From positions 1 to 54,113 of the forward strand of contig JAHHIF010000055.1 in the NCBI GenBank assembly GCA_019358875.1: 54,113 nucleotides of DNA, read 5' to 3'. Source of the DNA: Symplocastrum torsivum CPER-KK1 (GTDB lineage Bacteria > Cyanobacteriota > Cyanobacteriia > Cyanobacteriales > Coleofasciculaceae). Below the pieces are notes generated by a model that was given only the letters and a program-made list of their open reading frames with translations, had not been told where the DNA came from and did not search any database. Position 1 is the stretch's first letter. Every line of letters begins with the position of its first letter. Both the position numbers and the translations under genes were made by a program. Below are positions 43,461 to 51,813 of the stretch, in pieces.

Positions 43461-43523
43461 AACTGAAAACGTTTAATTCACTTCAGAAATGACGGCATCA
43501 ACTCTATTTCCTTTAAGTCAATC

Positions 43524-44474
43524 ATGACAACGCAAGTTACGAATGCACAAGATGCAGTTCCACCCCGCTCCCAGACGGAAAAATCACTAGATCGAGGCTT
43601 TGTCTGGCTAACTCGTATCTTGGCGTTGGCAGTTGCTGGGATTTTAATCTTTATCGCAGTAGAGGTTGGTCTTGAGGCTGTACCCGCCATCCGAGAATTT
43701 GGTTTAGGATTTCTAACCACTAGTGCCTGGAATCCCGTTGAAGATACTTACGGAGTGTTACCTATGATTTATGGGACACTCGTTAGTTCAGCAATTGGGC
43801 TACTTTTGGCGATACCTTTAGGCATTGGAACTGCGCTCTTTTTGAGCGAAGACTTTTTGCCAAGGTTCGTGCGGACACCGCTGGTATTCTTAGTGGAGCT
43901 TTTAGCGGCAATTCCTAGTGTTGTGTATGGTCTATGGGGGATTTTTGTCCTGATTCCCCTGCTTAAACCGATTGGAGCGTGGCTTCACAATAACCTGGGT
44001 TGGATTCCGCTTTTTAGAACACCTTACATCGGGCCAGGAATGCTTCCGGCTGGAATCATCTTGACGATTATGATTTTGCCAATCATTACGGCAATCTCCC
44101 GCGATTCCTTAGCTTCTCTTCCACCGGAACTCCGGCAAGCCTCACTCGGTTTGGGGGCAACACGCTGGGTAACGATTTTTCGGGTACTGATACCAGCAGC
44201 GTTCTCCGGCATTGTTGGGGGAATCATGCTAGCGCTAGGTCGTGCGATGGGGGAAACGATGGCGGTGACGATGCTCATCGGCAATTCCAATGACCTGAAT
44301 ATTTCCTTGCTAGCACCCGCAAATACGATCGCTTCTCTACTAGCTAATCAATTCGCCGAAGCGTCCGGTTTGCAAGTCGCCTCTCTGATGTATGCAGGAC
44401 TAGTTCTGTTTGCGCTCACCCTAATTGTCAACATCTTGGCTGAGCTGATTGTTCGCAAAGTGAAGAAGTTCTAG
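43524..44474 (+). CDS. pstC: Phosphate ABC permease PstC
   Basis: 316 aa. Six membrane helices, a family-typical second loop, and the cytosolic EAA motif ASLPPELRQASLGLGATRWV, which couples to PstB. The N-terminal 25 residues are hydrophilic. It lies 63 bp after pstS and 45 bp before pstA. It forms the membrane channel with PstA. Confidence 0.96.
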   Translation: MTTQVTNAQDAVPPRSQTEKSLDRGFVWLTRILALAVAGILIFIAVEVGLEAVPAIREFGLGFLTTSAWNPVEDTYGVLPMIYGTLVSSAIGLLLAIPLGIGTALFLSEDFLPRFVRTPLVFLVELLAAIPSVVYGLWGIFVLIPLLKPIGAWLHNNLGWIPLFRTPYIGPGMLPAGIILTIMILPIITAISRDSLASLPPELRQASLGLGATRWVTIFRVLIPAAFSGIVGGIMLALGRAMGETMAVTMLIGNSNDLNISLLAPANTIASLLANQFAEASGLQVASLMYAGLVLFALTLIVNILAELIVRKVKKF

Positions 44475-44519
44475 CCGCCAAGACAAGCAAAACCCTGTTG
44501 TTATTTACTGTCTCGCCCT

Positions 44520-45413
44520 ATGTCAAGTAGCCTTCGAGATCGATCCTCTTTTGGCTCCACTGCTAAAGGTCTGACTCGGTCTTATACGAGTTTGCGATCG
44601 CTGATTGGGATGGCAATGACCACAGTAGCAGGTGCCTGTCTAGTTATTACCCTTGTACCGTTGTTTGCAGTAATTACCTATGTCATCCGTAAGGGATTTA
44701 ACCGCCTGAATTTAGACTTGTTTACCGAGTTGCCGCCAGCAGCAGGTTTAGAAGGAGGCGGCGTTGCTAATGCGATTGTTGGCACCCTAATTTTGGTGGG
44801 AATTGCTGCTCTCATCAGTGTTCCGATTGGTGTCTTGGGAGCCGTTTATCTCTCAGAGTTCAGCTCCGGTAAGATTGCTCGTTGGATAGGCTTCGCGACA
44901 AACATGCTCAGTGGCGTTCCTTCAATCATTGCGGGGATATTTGCCTATGGAACTATCGTAATTCTGACAGGAACCTTCTCAGCTGTCGCTGGCGGTGTGG
45001 CACTGGCAGTGCTGATGTTGCCGATTGTCGTGCGTACTACTCAAGAGGCGCTACAAATCGTTCCCCAAGAGGTCAGATGGGCATCTGTAGGGCTGGGAGC
45101 GTCTAATTACCAAACAGTGTTACGAGTCGTGCTACCGGCTGCTTTGCCCGCCATTGTCACAGGCGTAACTTTAGCTGTTGCTCGTGCGGCTGGAGAAACA
45201 GCACCTCTAATCTTCACGGCACTGAACTCGTTCTTCTGGCCCCAAGGGTTATGGCAGCCAACCCCCTCCTTGGCTGTTTTTGTCTACAACTTCGCGCAGA
45301 GTCCCTTTGAAGAGCAGCAGGAGCTAGCTTGGGCAGCCTCTTTACTCTTAGTGTTGTTGGTTCTACTAACTAGCGCTATTTCTCGCTGGGCAACTCGTAA
45401 AAGTATTTATTGA
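44520..45413 (+). CDS. pstA: Phosphate ABC permease PstA
   Basis: 297 aa. Six membrane helices and the EAA motif ALQIVPQEVRWASVGLGASN. LSGVPSIIAGIFAYGTIVIL is typical of PstA. The N-terminal extension of about 30 residues is basic. Partner of PstC. Confidence 0.96.
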   Translation: MSSSLRDRSSFGSTAKGLTRSYTSLRSLIGMAMTTVAGACLVITLVPLFAVITYVIRKGFNRLNLDLFTELPPAAGLEGGGVANAIVGTLILVGIAALISVPIGVLGAVYLSEFSSGKIARWIGFATNMLSGVPSIIAGIFAYGTIVILTGTFSAVAGGVALAVLMLPIVVRTTQEALQIVPQEVRWASVGLGASNYQTVLRVVLPAALPAIVTGVTLAVARAAGETAPLIFTALNSFFWPQGLWQPTPSLAVFVYNFAQSPFEEQQELAWAASLLLVLLVLLTSAISRWATRKSIY

Positions 45414-45519
45414 AAAGAGGTTGAGCTAGTTAGTAATAGTTCTGAACCTTGTAGGCGATCGCCAGCTAAACCACTTTGCTACTTTTCTGATACCCACTTA
45501 AAACTCTACCTCAACTCTT

Positions 45520-46347
45520 ATGTCTTCTAATCAGCAAGCTGCCAGCCATAATCAGCTAACTTCCAATTCAACTGAAACAGTTTTGCGAACAGAAAACCTT
45601 GATATTTATTACGGCGATTTCAAAGCTGTTCAAGGTGTTTTTATAGAAATCCCTAAAAACCGCATTACTGCCTTAATCGGTCCTTCCGGTTGTGGCAAAA
45701 GCACCTTAATCCGCTGCTTTAACCGCCTCAATGATTTAATTGAGGGATTTCATATTAATGGCAAAGTTTATTATCGCCATCAAAACCTCTACGATAAAAG
45801 CATCGATCCAGTAGAGGTACGGCGCCGGATTGGGATGGTCTTCCAAAAGCCGAACCCCTTCCCAAAATCAATTTATGACAATATCGCTTATGGACTACGA
45901 GTTACTGGTCATAAAGGCAATCTGGATGAATTGGTAGAAACATCATTGCGACGAGCGGCTTTGTGGGATGAAGTCAAAGATAAGCTAAAAACAAATGGCT
46001 TGTCCCTATCGGGCGGACAACAGCAACGTCTGTGCATTGCTCGTGCGATCGCAACCAATCCTGATGTTGTTCTGATGGATGAACCCTGTGCCTCCCTCGA
46101 CCCGATCTCGACGCTCAAAGTTGAAGAGTTAATGCACCAACTCAAAGAGCAGTACAGCATTGTGATTGTTACTCACAATATGCAGCAAGCAACACGGATA
46201 GCCGATATAACTGCCTTTTTCAATGCCCAGGAAACAGAAAAGGGAGGAAAAATGGGCTATCTGGTTGAGTACGGCCCAACCGAAATAATTTTCCAAAATC
46301 CGCAACAGGAAGCGACTAAAGACTATGTGAGCGGACGCTTTGGTTAA
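45520..46347 (+). CDS. pstB: Phosphate ABC ATPase PstB
   Basis: 275 aa. Walker A GPSGCGKST (about 54-62), signature LSGGQQQRLCIARAI, Walker B VVLMDEPCASLDP and switch His in IVIVTHNMQQATRIAD are all present. The FQKPNPFPKSIYDNIAYGLR Q-loop region is diagnostic of PstB. The gap to pstA is 106 bp, longer than the others. It hydrolyses ATP to drive phosphate import. Confidence 0.97.
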   Translation: MSSNQQAASHNQLTSNSTETVLRTENLDIYYGDFKAVQGVFIEIPKNRITALIGPSGCGKSTLIRCFNRLNDLIEGFHINGKVYYRHQNLYDKSIDPVEVRRRIGMVFQKPNPFPKSIYDNIAYGLRVTGHKGNLDELVETSLRRAALWDEVKDKLKTNGLSLSGGQQQRLCIARAIATNPDVVLMDEPCASLDPISTLKVEELMHQLKEQYSIVIVTHNMQQATRIADITAFFNAQETEKGGKMGYLVEYGPTEIIFQNPQQEATKDYVSGRFG

Positions 46348-46548
46348 AGCTTGATTTGGAGTTAATATACTACAGTTGGATGATTAGCTATTTAAAAGTA
46401 ATTATTGATAGTGCTTTATGGAATAAACTAGCGTTTAGTTCCAGTGAAACTACCGTTTATATTAAATATAAATCATCTAATATAAATATCATTTAAACAC
46501 TTAAAGCTTATTAGAAACAGATCTATAACAAATTATTTAACTTGGCAT

Positions 46549-46576
46549 TTAAGCTCTGACTATATCTTGTTCTTGA
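46549..46576 (+). promoter_or_regulatory. Shared cargo promoter element, copy f
   Basis: TTAAGCTCTGAC followed by TATATCTTGTTCTTGAT, 148 bp before the SH3 gene. A TAAAC/GTTTA pair stands near 46426-46438. It is the least exact of the six copies. The surrounding gap 46348-46723 holds nothing else clear. Confidence 0.45.
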
Positions 46577-46723
46577 TAAAAATATGTACCAGAATTGGAT
46601 GTTAGGTAATCAATTTGGTACAAGCTTTTCAATCTTTTTTAAAAGAATGTTAAAGAGCAATAGATTTCAAATCATTGCACATATATTCCATTGATACCTT
46701 GTGAACGTTTAGGAGTTTTTATC

Positions 46724-47326
46724 ATGAAACAGATGATTGATTGGCAAACATCTGTGGCGGTGACAGCCTCAATTGCGCTTGTTTGGACGGCTTTTCCCGT
46801 TTCCTCTACAGTCGCTAGTACAGCTACGCCACTGGAAATTCAGCCCTCTGCCCCAAGTCAAACATCAGTCCAAAACCAGGCTGAATATAAACTGGCACAA
46901 GCCTCGGACAACTGTCGCCGGGTTGACACTCGCAGCAGCAATCTGAATGTCCGCTCAAGCCCTGGTGGTACTATTATCGGCTCATTAACTGACAAAAGCC
47001 TTGTCAGTATCGAAAATACTGGCAGCAACGGTTGGGTAACGATTTCATCCCCTCGGCAAGGTTATGTGTTTGGAGCTTATCTCAATTTATGTGAACAACC
47101 AGTACCCCCTTCTGAAACAGCGACCTTATTAGATAACTGCCGCCAAGTTGGAGTGACGGGTAGTATTCGTGTCCGGGAAGAGGCCTCAATTAGCAGCCCA
47201 ATCATTGGAACATTAGCTAATAGACAACGTGTCACAATTGTGAATCGTGGCGAAAATGGCTGGGTACCGATTTCAGAACCTGTGATGGGTTATATCTCTG
47301 GAGCTGATCTCAAATATTGTCCTTAG
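46724..47326 (+). CDS. Secreted protein with two bacterial SH3 domains
   Basis: 200 aa from the ATG at 46724 behind AGGAG; the frame is open from 46691. A signal peptide (VAVTASIALVWTAFPVSSTV) and Ser/Thr spacer lead to two SH3 repeats: CRRVDTRSSNLNVRSSPGG, ending GYVFGAYLNLC, and CRQVGVTGSIRVREEASI, ending GYISGADLKYC. Each repeat has a Cys near either end, so disulfides are plausible. SH3b domains bind peptidoglycan or metals. It is the intact paralogue of the broken gene 32234-32841, and both follow a shared promoter element. Confidence 0.9.
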   Translation: MKQMIDWQTSVAVTASIALVWTAFPVSSTVASTATPLEIQPSAPSQTSVQNQAEYKLAQASDNCRRVDTRSSNLNVRSSPGGTIIGSLTDKSLVSIENTGSNGWVTISSPRQGYVFGAYLNLCEQPVPPSETATLLDNCRQVGVTGSIRVREEASISSPIIGTLANRQRVTIVNRGENGWVPISEPVMGYISGADLKYCP

Positions 47327-47483
47327 TTCCGCCTAAGTACTGATACCAACTTGCATTTCAACGTAGTAGATAGCAAGAGCAGGAGGAGCGAAGTGATCTA
47401 TGCAGGTTTTTCTTGGGGGCGTTACCAGTTGACGAAATAACCTCTCAACTGTCACAATCAGGCATACCGTTAGAAGTTGACGG

Positions 47484-48137
47484 ATGAAAAAGAAGATTTT
47501 GGCTAATCCGAAAGCTGTGGTTGTTTACCTGAGAGTTTTGACTGAGGAGCAAAGTAAATCTGGATTAGGATTAGAGGCACAACTAGCATCCTGTCAGAGG
47601 TTAATCGAGTCAGATAGTCTATCAAGCCTAGGAGTGTTTCAAGAGATCGTCAGCGGCTTGATCGACCCCAACGAGCGAACCGAGTTTGTCAAGGCGGTAA
47701 CACTAGCTCAAGATAACGGTGCCTCGTTGCTCATTGCTAAGCTTGATCGATTAAGTCGCCAGGTCTTTTACATCAGCCGTTACCTAAATAACCCGTCTCA
47801 TCCAAGGCTGATCATTGCCGATCGCCCTAATGCCAACGAATTTGAAATCAACATCATTGCCTCCCTAGCACAGGAAGAGAGACGGCTGATCTCAGAGCGT
47901 ACTAAGGCAGCACTAGCTGAAAGAAAAAAACAGGGTGTGCAGCTCGGCAAGGTAGGCAGAGAGGCAAGGGCTAATAAAGCTAGAAAGTTAACTGAAGAAG
48001 CGATCGCCATAGCACGCGAATTGAAAGCACAAGGAATCAGCCTCAGTAAGATTGCTGAGACTTTGAATTCTCAAGGATTACTAACTAGTCGAGGTACGAA
48101 CTGGAGTAAGCAAGCTTTGAGTAAACGGCTGAATTGA
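47484..48137 (+). CDS. Serine recombinase, catalytic Ser replaced
   Basis: 217 aa. The resolvase fold is clear: VVVYLRVLTEEQ at 12-23, GLEAQLASCQ, KLDRLSRQVF, FEINIIASLAQEERRLISER, and a C-terminal HTH (GISLSKIAETLNSQGLLTSR). In the family the first motif is R-V-S-T, with Ser as the nucleophile; here it is R17-V-L19-T, TTG where TCG would encode Ser. The enzyme is thus probably dead and may act as a DNA-binding protein, or is a decaying gene. It is flanked by decayed sequence. Confidence 0.85.
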   Translation: MKKKILANPKAVVVYLRVLTEEQSKSGLGLEAQLASCQRLIESDSLSSLGVFQEIVSGLIDPNERTEFVKAVTLAQDNGASLLIAKLDRLSRQVFYISRYLNNPSHPRLIIADRPNANEFEINIIASLAQEERRLISERTKAALAERKKQGVQLGKVGREARANKARKLTEEAIAIARELKAQGISLSKIAETLNSQGLLTSRGTNWSKQALSKRLN

Positions 48138-48196
48138 TTCTGTGTGTCTTTACCAAATCTTGTCTAGTTGGAGCCATTTAAATAAAGTGCCTTTAA

Positions 48197-48466
48197 TTAA
48201 GCTTCTGACAACCCAAAAATCGTCCCCGATTGGGGGTGCGGGGCGATAGCATAGGAAGATAAGCCTTTTTTGGCACTGGGTAGGGTGGTCATCTGAGTAA
48301 TATCAGTGGTGACCACCCTTAAAACTTGCAAAAGTCCTGTAAACCACTGGATTTTTCCTCTCCCCCTGTCGGGAAGTTGCGGAATCCAACAGGTGGTGTA
48401 GCCGAGTTGTCCAAAGAGGGTAAGGGTTTCGAGTTCTAGGGCTTCTTCTAAGTCGGGGTGAAGCAT
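48197..48466 (-). pseudogene. Possible 5' relic of type I restriction gene hsdR
   Basis: 89 aa. Only MLHPDLEEALELETLTLFGQLGYTT resembles an HsdR N-terminus, which usually places an LE-x-x-x-LF-x-LGY helix there. The rest (PQLPDRGRGKIQWFTGLLQ and onward) is not recognisable and may be repeat DNA in frame. It lies 33 bp after another relic (48500-48595) on the same strand, as hsdR often follows hsdS or hsdM. Confidence 0.4.
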
Positions 48467-48499
48467 CGAGATTTTAGATTGAGGGATTTAGGAGAGTTA

Positions 48500-48595
48500 T
48501 TATGCTGCCATTGATTCATTAATCCCGTTGGCTAAAATTCCAAAAATTTTGTTGGCGTTGACGAGAAAATACTCTCCTAAGTCTGTCTCAAAAGA
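48500..48595 (-). pseudogene. C-terminal gene fragment upstream of hsdR-like relic
   Basis: A 31-residue open tail, ending ANKIFGILANGINESMAA before TAA, is read on the minus strand. It has no start and overlaps the end of the SGNH gene by 8 bp. It looks like the truncated end of a gene of the same decayed operon; the family is uncertain. Confidence 0.35.
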
Positions 48596-49448
48596 CTAGG
48601 TTAATCTCCTGAATAAATTTTTGGGCAACCTTCTCGTAACCTTTCACGGTTAGATGCAGTTCATTTGCCCAATCTCCATCCTTAATTATTGCTCGTAAGT
48701 CAATGTAATGAACGTTGTTGTACTGGGATGCTATTTCAGCAAGCATATCGTTGAAGCTATCAATTAGAGTGCGAATAATTTCCTGTGCTTTGGTCACTTC
48801 ATTGATTCGCTTTCTAGCAAACGCAGGTCGAAGCCAAGGCCCAACAAAATCAAAGCCTGCTACTCTAGCAACAGCTCTACCGTCTGGAATAGCATAACCA
48901 TAACCATGTAAAAAGATATGGATATCAGGTGCAGCTTCTGTGGTCTTAGTAATCAGATCTTCAAAAATTTTTGGGAATATTTTACCCAAAATATAGTCTA
49001 GGTGGCTTTTACGAAGAAGCTCCAGTCCAGAATTGGCGTGATTTAAGAAGGATTCAAGTTCTGCTCCAGCTACGTCATTGCCACCACCAGAGAATAAGAA
49101 GAACTTGGGCTGATGTCTACGAATCAACTCAAGCGTTTTCTCAAATTGACTCTTTTCGGGTCGATAGTCCTTGTCATACTTTGTACCGTAAACCATGTTC
49201 TCCAGGGTGTCTCCTGCTCTAGCAACTCTCAAGAGATTAAATTTTCTTGAGAGATTAATCTGGTTAATTAGGTCTCCTTTAGTTGCATCTTCTAACCAGG
49301 AAGGAGCGTAATCAAACCAAGAATCTCCCTCAGCAATACCAGTTAGAGCACTGGGAAAGTTACTCTTACGCAATTCAAAGAAAAATTCATCTGAAGATTC
49401 TCTAATTTCTCTCTTTGTGTTCTCGGACAATTCTCGAACTGGTGGCAT
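48588..49448 (-). CDS. SGNH/GDSL hydrolase
   Basis: 286 aa, no signal peptide. Block I GIAEGDSWFDYAPSW has the nucleophile Ser; block II Gly is near ARAGDTLENM; block III is FSGGGNDVAG (Gly-x-Asn-Asp); block V is DWANELHLTVKGY (Asp and His). Such enzymes split esters of lipids or sugars. A long helical insertion (LRKSHLDYILGKIFPKIFED) lies in the middle. It stands alone on the plasmid, with no obvious partner. Confidence 0.9.
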   Translation of the reverse strand: MPPVRELSENTKREIRESSDEFFFELRKSNFPSALTGIAEGDSWFDYAPSWLEDATKGDLINQINLSRKFNLLRVARAGDTLENMVYGTKYDKDYRPEKSQFEKTLELIRRHQPKFFLFSGGGNDVAGAELESFLNHANSGLELLRKSHLDYILGKIFPKIFEDLITKTTEAAPDIHIFLHGYGYAIPDGRAVARVAGFDFVGPWLRPAFARKRINEVTKAQEIIRTLIDSFNDMLAEIASQYNNVHYIDLRAIIKDGDWANELHLTVKGYEKVAQKFIQEINLVF

Positions 49449-49625
49449 ATTTATAACCTCAAAAATTAAGTCCTGTACTCAATGGAAAGATTAGCCAATG
49501 TTAGTCAAAAGAGAAGCTAGCTATAGACAGAATATTCCCTTTTCAATCTCGTTGTAATTGGCTGGCAATGTTAAGTTAGTCTATCGTTTCCCAATGTTTT
49601 GCCGCCCTGTGGTTGGCTGAATGTT

Positions 49626-50048
49626 TTATACTAGGCGATTGTCAGACATATCTTTCAAACTACCTGTAATAATCAACCCTAAGGTAATTAAGCCAGTTGC
49701 CACTGCTGAACCACACATGAAAGCTTGTGCCAACATTCCCCAATCATTCCACCTACCCAGCATTCCGAAGATCAGTAGAATAATGCACGCCAAACCATTG
49801 CTAATAATCCCGACCGTTACAACATTACCAATATCCTTACCTTCACCAAGGTCACGATAACCTAGAACATACCCCATACCCAACGTAAAATAAGCGGCTC
49901 CCAGTAATCGTATAAAAACGATCGCAGCCCCTGGATGGAGAAATCCTATCGCCATCAACCAAGATGGAGGGAACACAAGCAGCGGCAAACTCCAGAAGAC
50001 AAACGTCAAGAGGATCTTGAATAGTAAAACTAACTTTAAAGCCTGCAT
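49626..50048 (-). CDS. Four-helix membrane protein (hypothetical)
   Basis: 140 aa from the ATG at 50048; an upstream ATG at 50063 is also possible. Four hydrophobic segments: LVLLFKILLTFVFWSLPLLV, AAIVFIRLLGAAYFTLGMGY, IGNVVTVGIISNGLACIILL and SAVATGLITLGLIITGSL. The short loops suggest a small integral protein. No family was recognised by eye. It precedes, on the same strand, the end of gene 50174 by 126 bp. Confidence 0.75.
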   Translation of the reverse strand: MQALKLVLLFKILLTFVFWSLPLLVFPPSWLMAIGFLHPGAAIVFIRLLGAAYFTLGMGYVLGYRDLGEGKDIGNVVTVGIISNGLACIILLIFGMLGRWNDWGMLAQAFMCGSAVATGLITLGLIITGSLKDMSDNRLV

Positions 50049-50173
50049 CTTACTGCTCTCCACTGTACTTGATTAATACTCCCAACACCCCCTGGTTTGG
50101 GCTACCACAAACCTAATCCTTTACAAGCTTGCCTTCCGCAGGAGCAACCACTCATAGCTCATGTGTATGTTGA

Positions 50174-50731
50174 CTAGATGCTCAGAATCAACTTAATCAC
50201 AATAGAAGCCAAGACATACAGCAACCCCGTAAAGATAAGACTAAATTTGAAAACTGCACAGATGGCTGCTACTTGAGCCAAGGGTAAACTATCCTTTACC
50301 TCACCATATAGAAAAGGAAACAGGGTCAGGTTTTCGCTCGCATCTAATAGAGCGGCAACCCATTGCCCCCAGCCAATAACAACTCCTGTGCCGATCCAAT
50401 CTGCATCAAAATTAGGCAACAACTTCGTCGCCCAAATACAGCCCAAACTCAAAGCCGTAGAGTAAACCGCCATAAACAGGAAATCAATCCATTGGAGCTT
50501 CTGAGCTTGTTCCAGAAAATTTTTAGCGCGCCAAGCCTTTACAATAGCCTTGGCATTCGCCGAGCTACCTGCAAACTCAAGCGAGATAATCCCATTAGGG
50601 ACGACATCCTGGATATTCAAAGGCTTGCCAATCTTGCTCAGCTTCCACATCAGAAACAGAGTAGCTCCAACCAGCACTGGCAGCAGAACACTCGAAGTTC
50701 CAGTTGAAAAACTCTGAAAGGGGTGTCTCAT
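50174..50731 (-). CDS. Membrane protein (hypothetical)
   Basis: 185 aa. Four hydrophobic segments at about 14-30, 83-103, 117-132 and 152-183. A soluble loop between the first two has PNGIISLEFAGSSANAKAIV and KAWRAKNFLEQAQKLQWIDF. Similar proteins occur in many cyanobacteria and other bacteria without a known function. The start ATG at 50731 lies 17 bp from the small gene 50748-50906. Confidence 0.8.
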   Translation of the reverse strand: MRHPFQSFSTGTSSVLLPVLVGATLFLMWKLSKIGKPLNIQDVVPNGIISLEFAGSSANAKAIVKAWRAKNFLEQAQKLQWIDFLFMAVYSTALSLGCIWATKLLPNFDADWIGTGVVIGWGQWVAALLDASENLTLFPFLYGEVKDSLPLAQVAAICAVFKFSLIFTGLLYVLASIVIKLILSI

Positions 50732-50747
50732 AGCATCGTCCTGTGAA

Positions 50748-50906
50748 TCAAAGTGTTGTTGAGCGCTCTATCAAGATCTTGGCAAGTGTATTTAACTTCT
50801 CATCTACCTCACTCCGTTCCAGATACTTGAGTGCTGCATTTTCAAGTTTTGCAATATTCTCTTTCCCAGCATTAAAAGCCGAAACATTCTCCACCAAGAG
50901 GGGCAT
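50748..50906 (-). CDS. Short helical protein or gene tail
   Basis: 52 aa from the ATG at 50906 (MPLLVENVSAFNAGKENIAK, then a charged helix ending AKILIERSTTL). The frame is open further upstream without another start, so it may be the tail of a longer lost gene. The composition is protein-like. It ends 17 bp before 50174-50731. Confidence 0.45.
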   Translation of the reverse strand: MPLLVENVSAFNAGKENIAKLENAALKYLERSEVDEKLNTLAKILIERSTTL

Positions 50907-50973
50907 TGACCTCTTTCCCTTGCTAAGAGGCGTTTTCAGCCCTTTTAGGAACCAGAAAATGTCTAAGTCCCAT
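50895..50973 (-). repeat. Inverted copy of an about 75-bp repeat
   Basis: Read minus, this stretch (ACTTAGACATTTTCTGG and onward to AGGTCAATGC) matches the plus-strand sequence 51718-51796 over about 75 bp at roughly 80 percent. Together they flank, in inverse orientation, the 745-bp segment that holds gene 51145-51618. Confidence 0.5.
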
Positions 50974-51144
50974 TAATAATACAAAATAATCTGAAACCCG
51001 TTCAGTTTGAGCTTCCTTTATAACCTTATTACTGAAGCAAAAATATGGCGATAAAGATGGTTTTAATTTTAAAGAATGGATGATTTTGGGAATATAGTTC
51101 GTAAGGATAAGCCTGACGACTGATAGTGGGAGATTTCCTCAAGC

Positions 51145-51618
51145 TTACACCCATCCAACTACCTCCTTGATTTGAGAAATTGCGATTTCCCGATCAATAT
51201 GTGCTTTAGCCTTTGTGAGCGCCGTATCCACTTGCTTATACCAACGTTGTGACCGAAAGCAATGACCACTATCTGTCACTATCTCCCAGGTATAACGCTC
51301 ACGGTCAATCACAAGCCAAAGCTCACAACAGCGGTAAGGAGATTGTGGAAATTTCAGCAATCCGATTTCTGCCAAAATGCTTAGCTTCATTCGTGAGCGT
51401 TCCAGACGTTTCAGCAGTTCCAGAAAACAATGGGCAGCACGTCTAGCTGCATCATGATTTGAGTAGCGGTAACGGTCGCGTGGCTCAAACTTGAAGTTCT
51501 CACTAGAGAGCAGAAATCGGAACTTACCAGCCGTATCCTCAACAAAGCTTACTCGCCAGTGAGTTTTTGGATACTGTACGCTGAAACCTTGAGGCTGAAC
51601 CTTGACTGCTGCTGTCAT
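51145..51618 (-). CDS. Hypothetical basic protein
   Basis: 157 aa. Mixed alpha/beta protein rich in Arg and Trp: PKTHWRVSFVEDTAGKFRFL, YRYSNHDAARRAAHCFLELL and ELWLVIDRERYTWEIVTDSG. No membrane segment and no known motif. The clean composition and length suggest a real gene. It is bracketed by the inverted repeats at 50895 and 51718, so it may have been moved as a unit. Confidence 0.65.
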   Translation of the reverse strand: MTAAVKVQPQGFSVQYPKTHWRVSFVEDTAGKFRFLLSSENFKFEPRDRYRYSNHDAARRAAHCFLELLKRLERSRMKLSILAEIGLLKFPQSPYRCCELWLVIDRERYTWEIVTDSGHCFRSQRWYKQVDTALTKAKAHIDREIAISQIKEVVGWV

Positions 51619-51717
51619 CTAGAGTGTTGCTTGAAAAGAGCGTCCACCATCTTAACCTTAACGAGACTTCTCACCCGTTCCGTTGTTTGGCACAAAGCGC
51701 TCACACCTCACCTATTG

Positions 51718-51796
51718 GTACTTAGACATTTTCTCGCCCCTAAAGGGGCTGAAAAGCTTTCTGGCTAAGGGAAAAAGGTCAATGCTCTAAAAACGT
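51718..51796 (+). repeat. Direct copy of the about 75-bp repeat
   Basis: Begins ACTTAGACATTTTCTCG and ends near AGGTCAATGC. It is the inverse partner of 50895-50973. It ends 16 bp before the IS630-type element. Confidence 0.5.
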
Positions 51797-51813
51797 CTGA
51801 AACCCTTGTGATA

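Noticed and set aside
50743..50976. 77-codon plus-strand frame
   Set aside because: The opposite strand gives a more protein-like short product (50748-50906).
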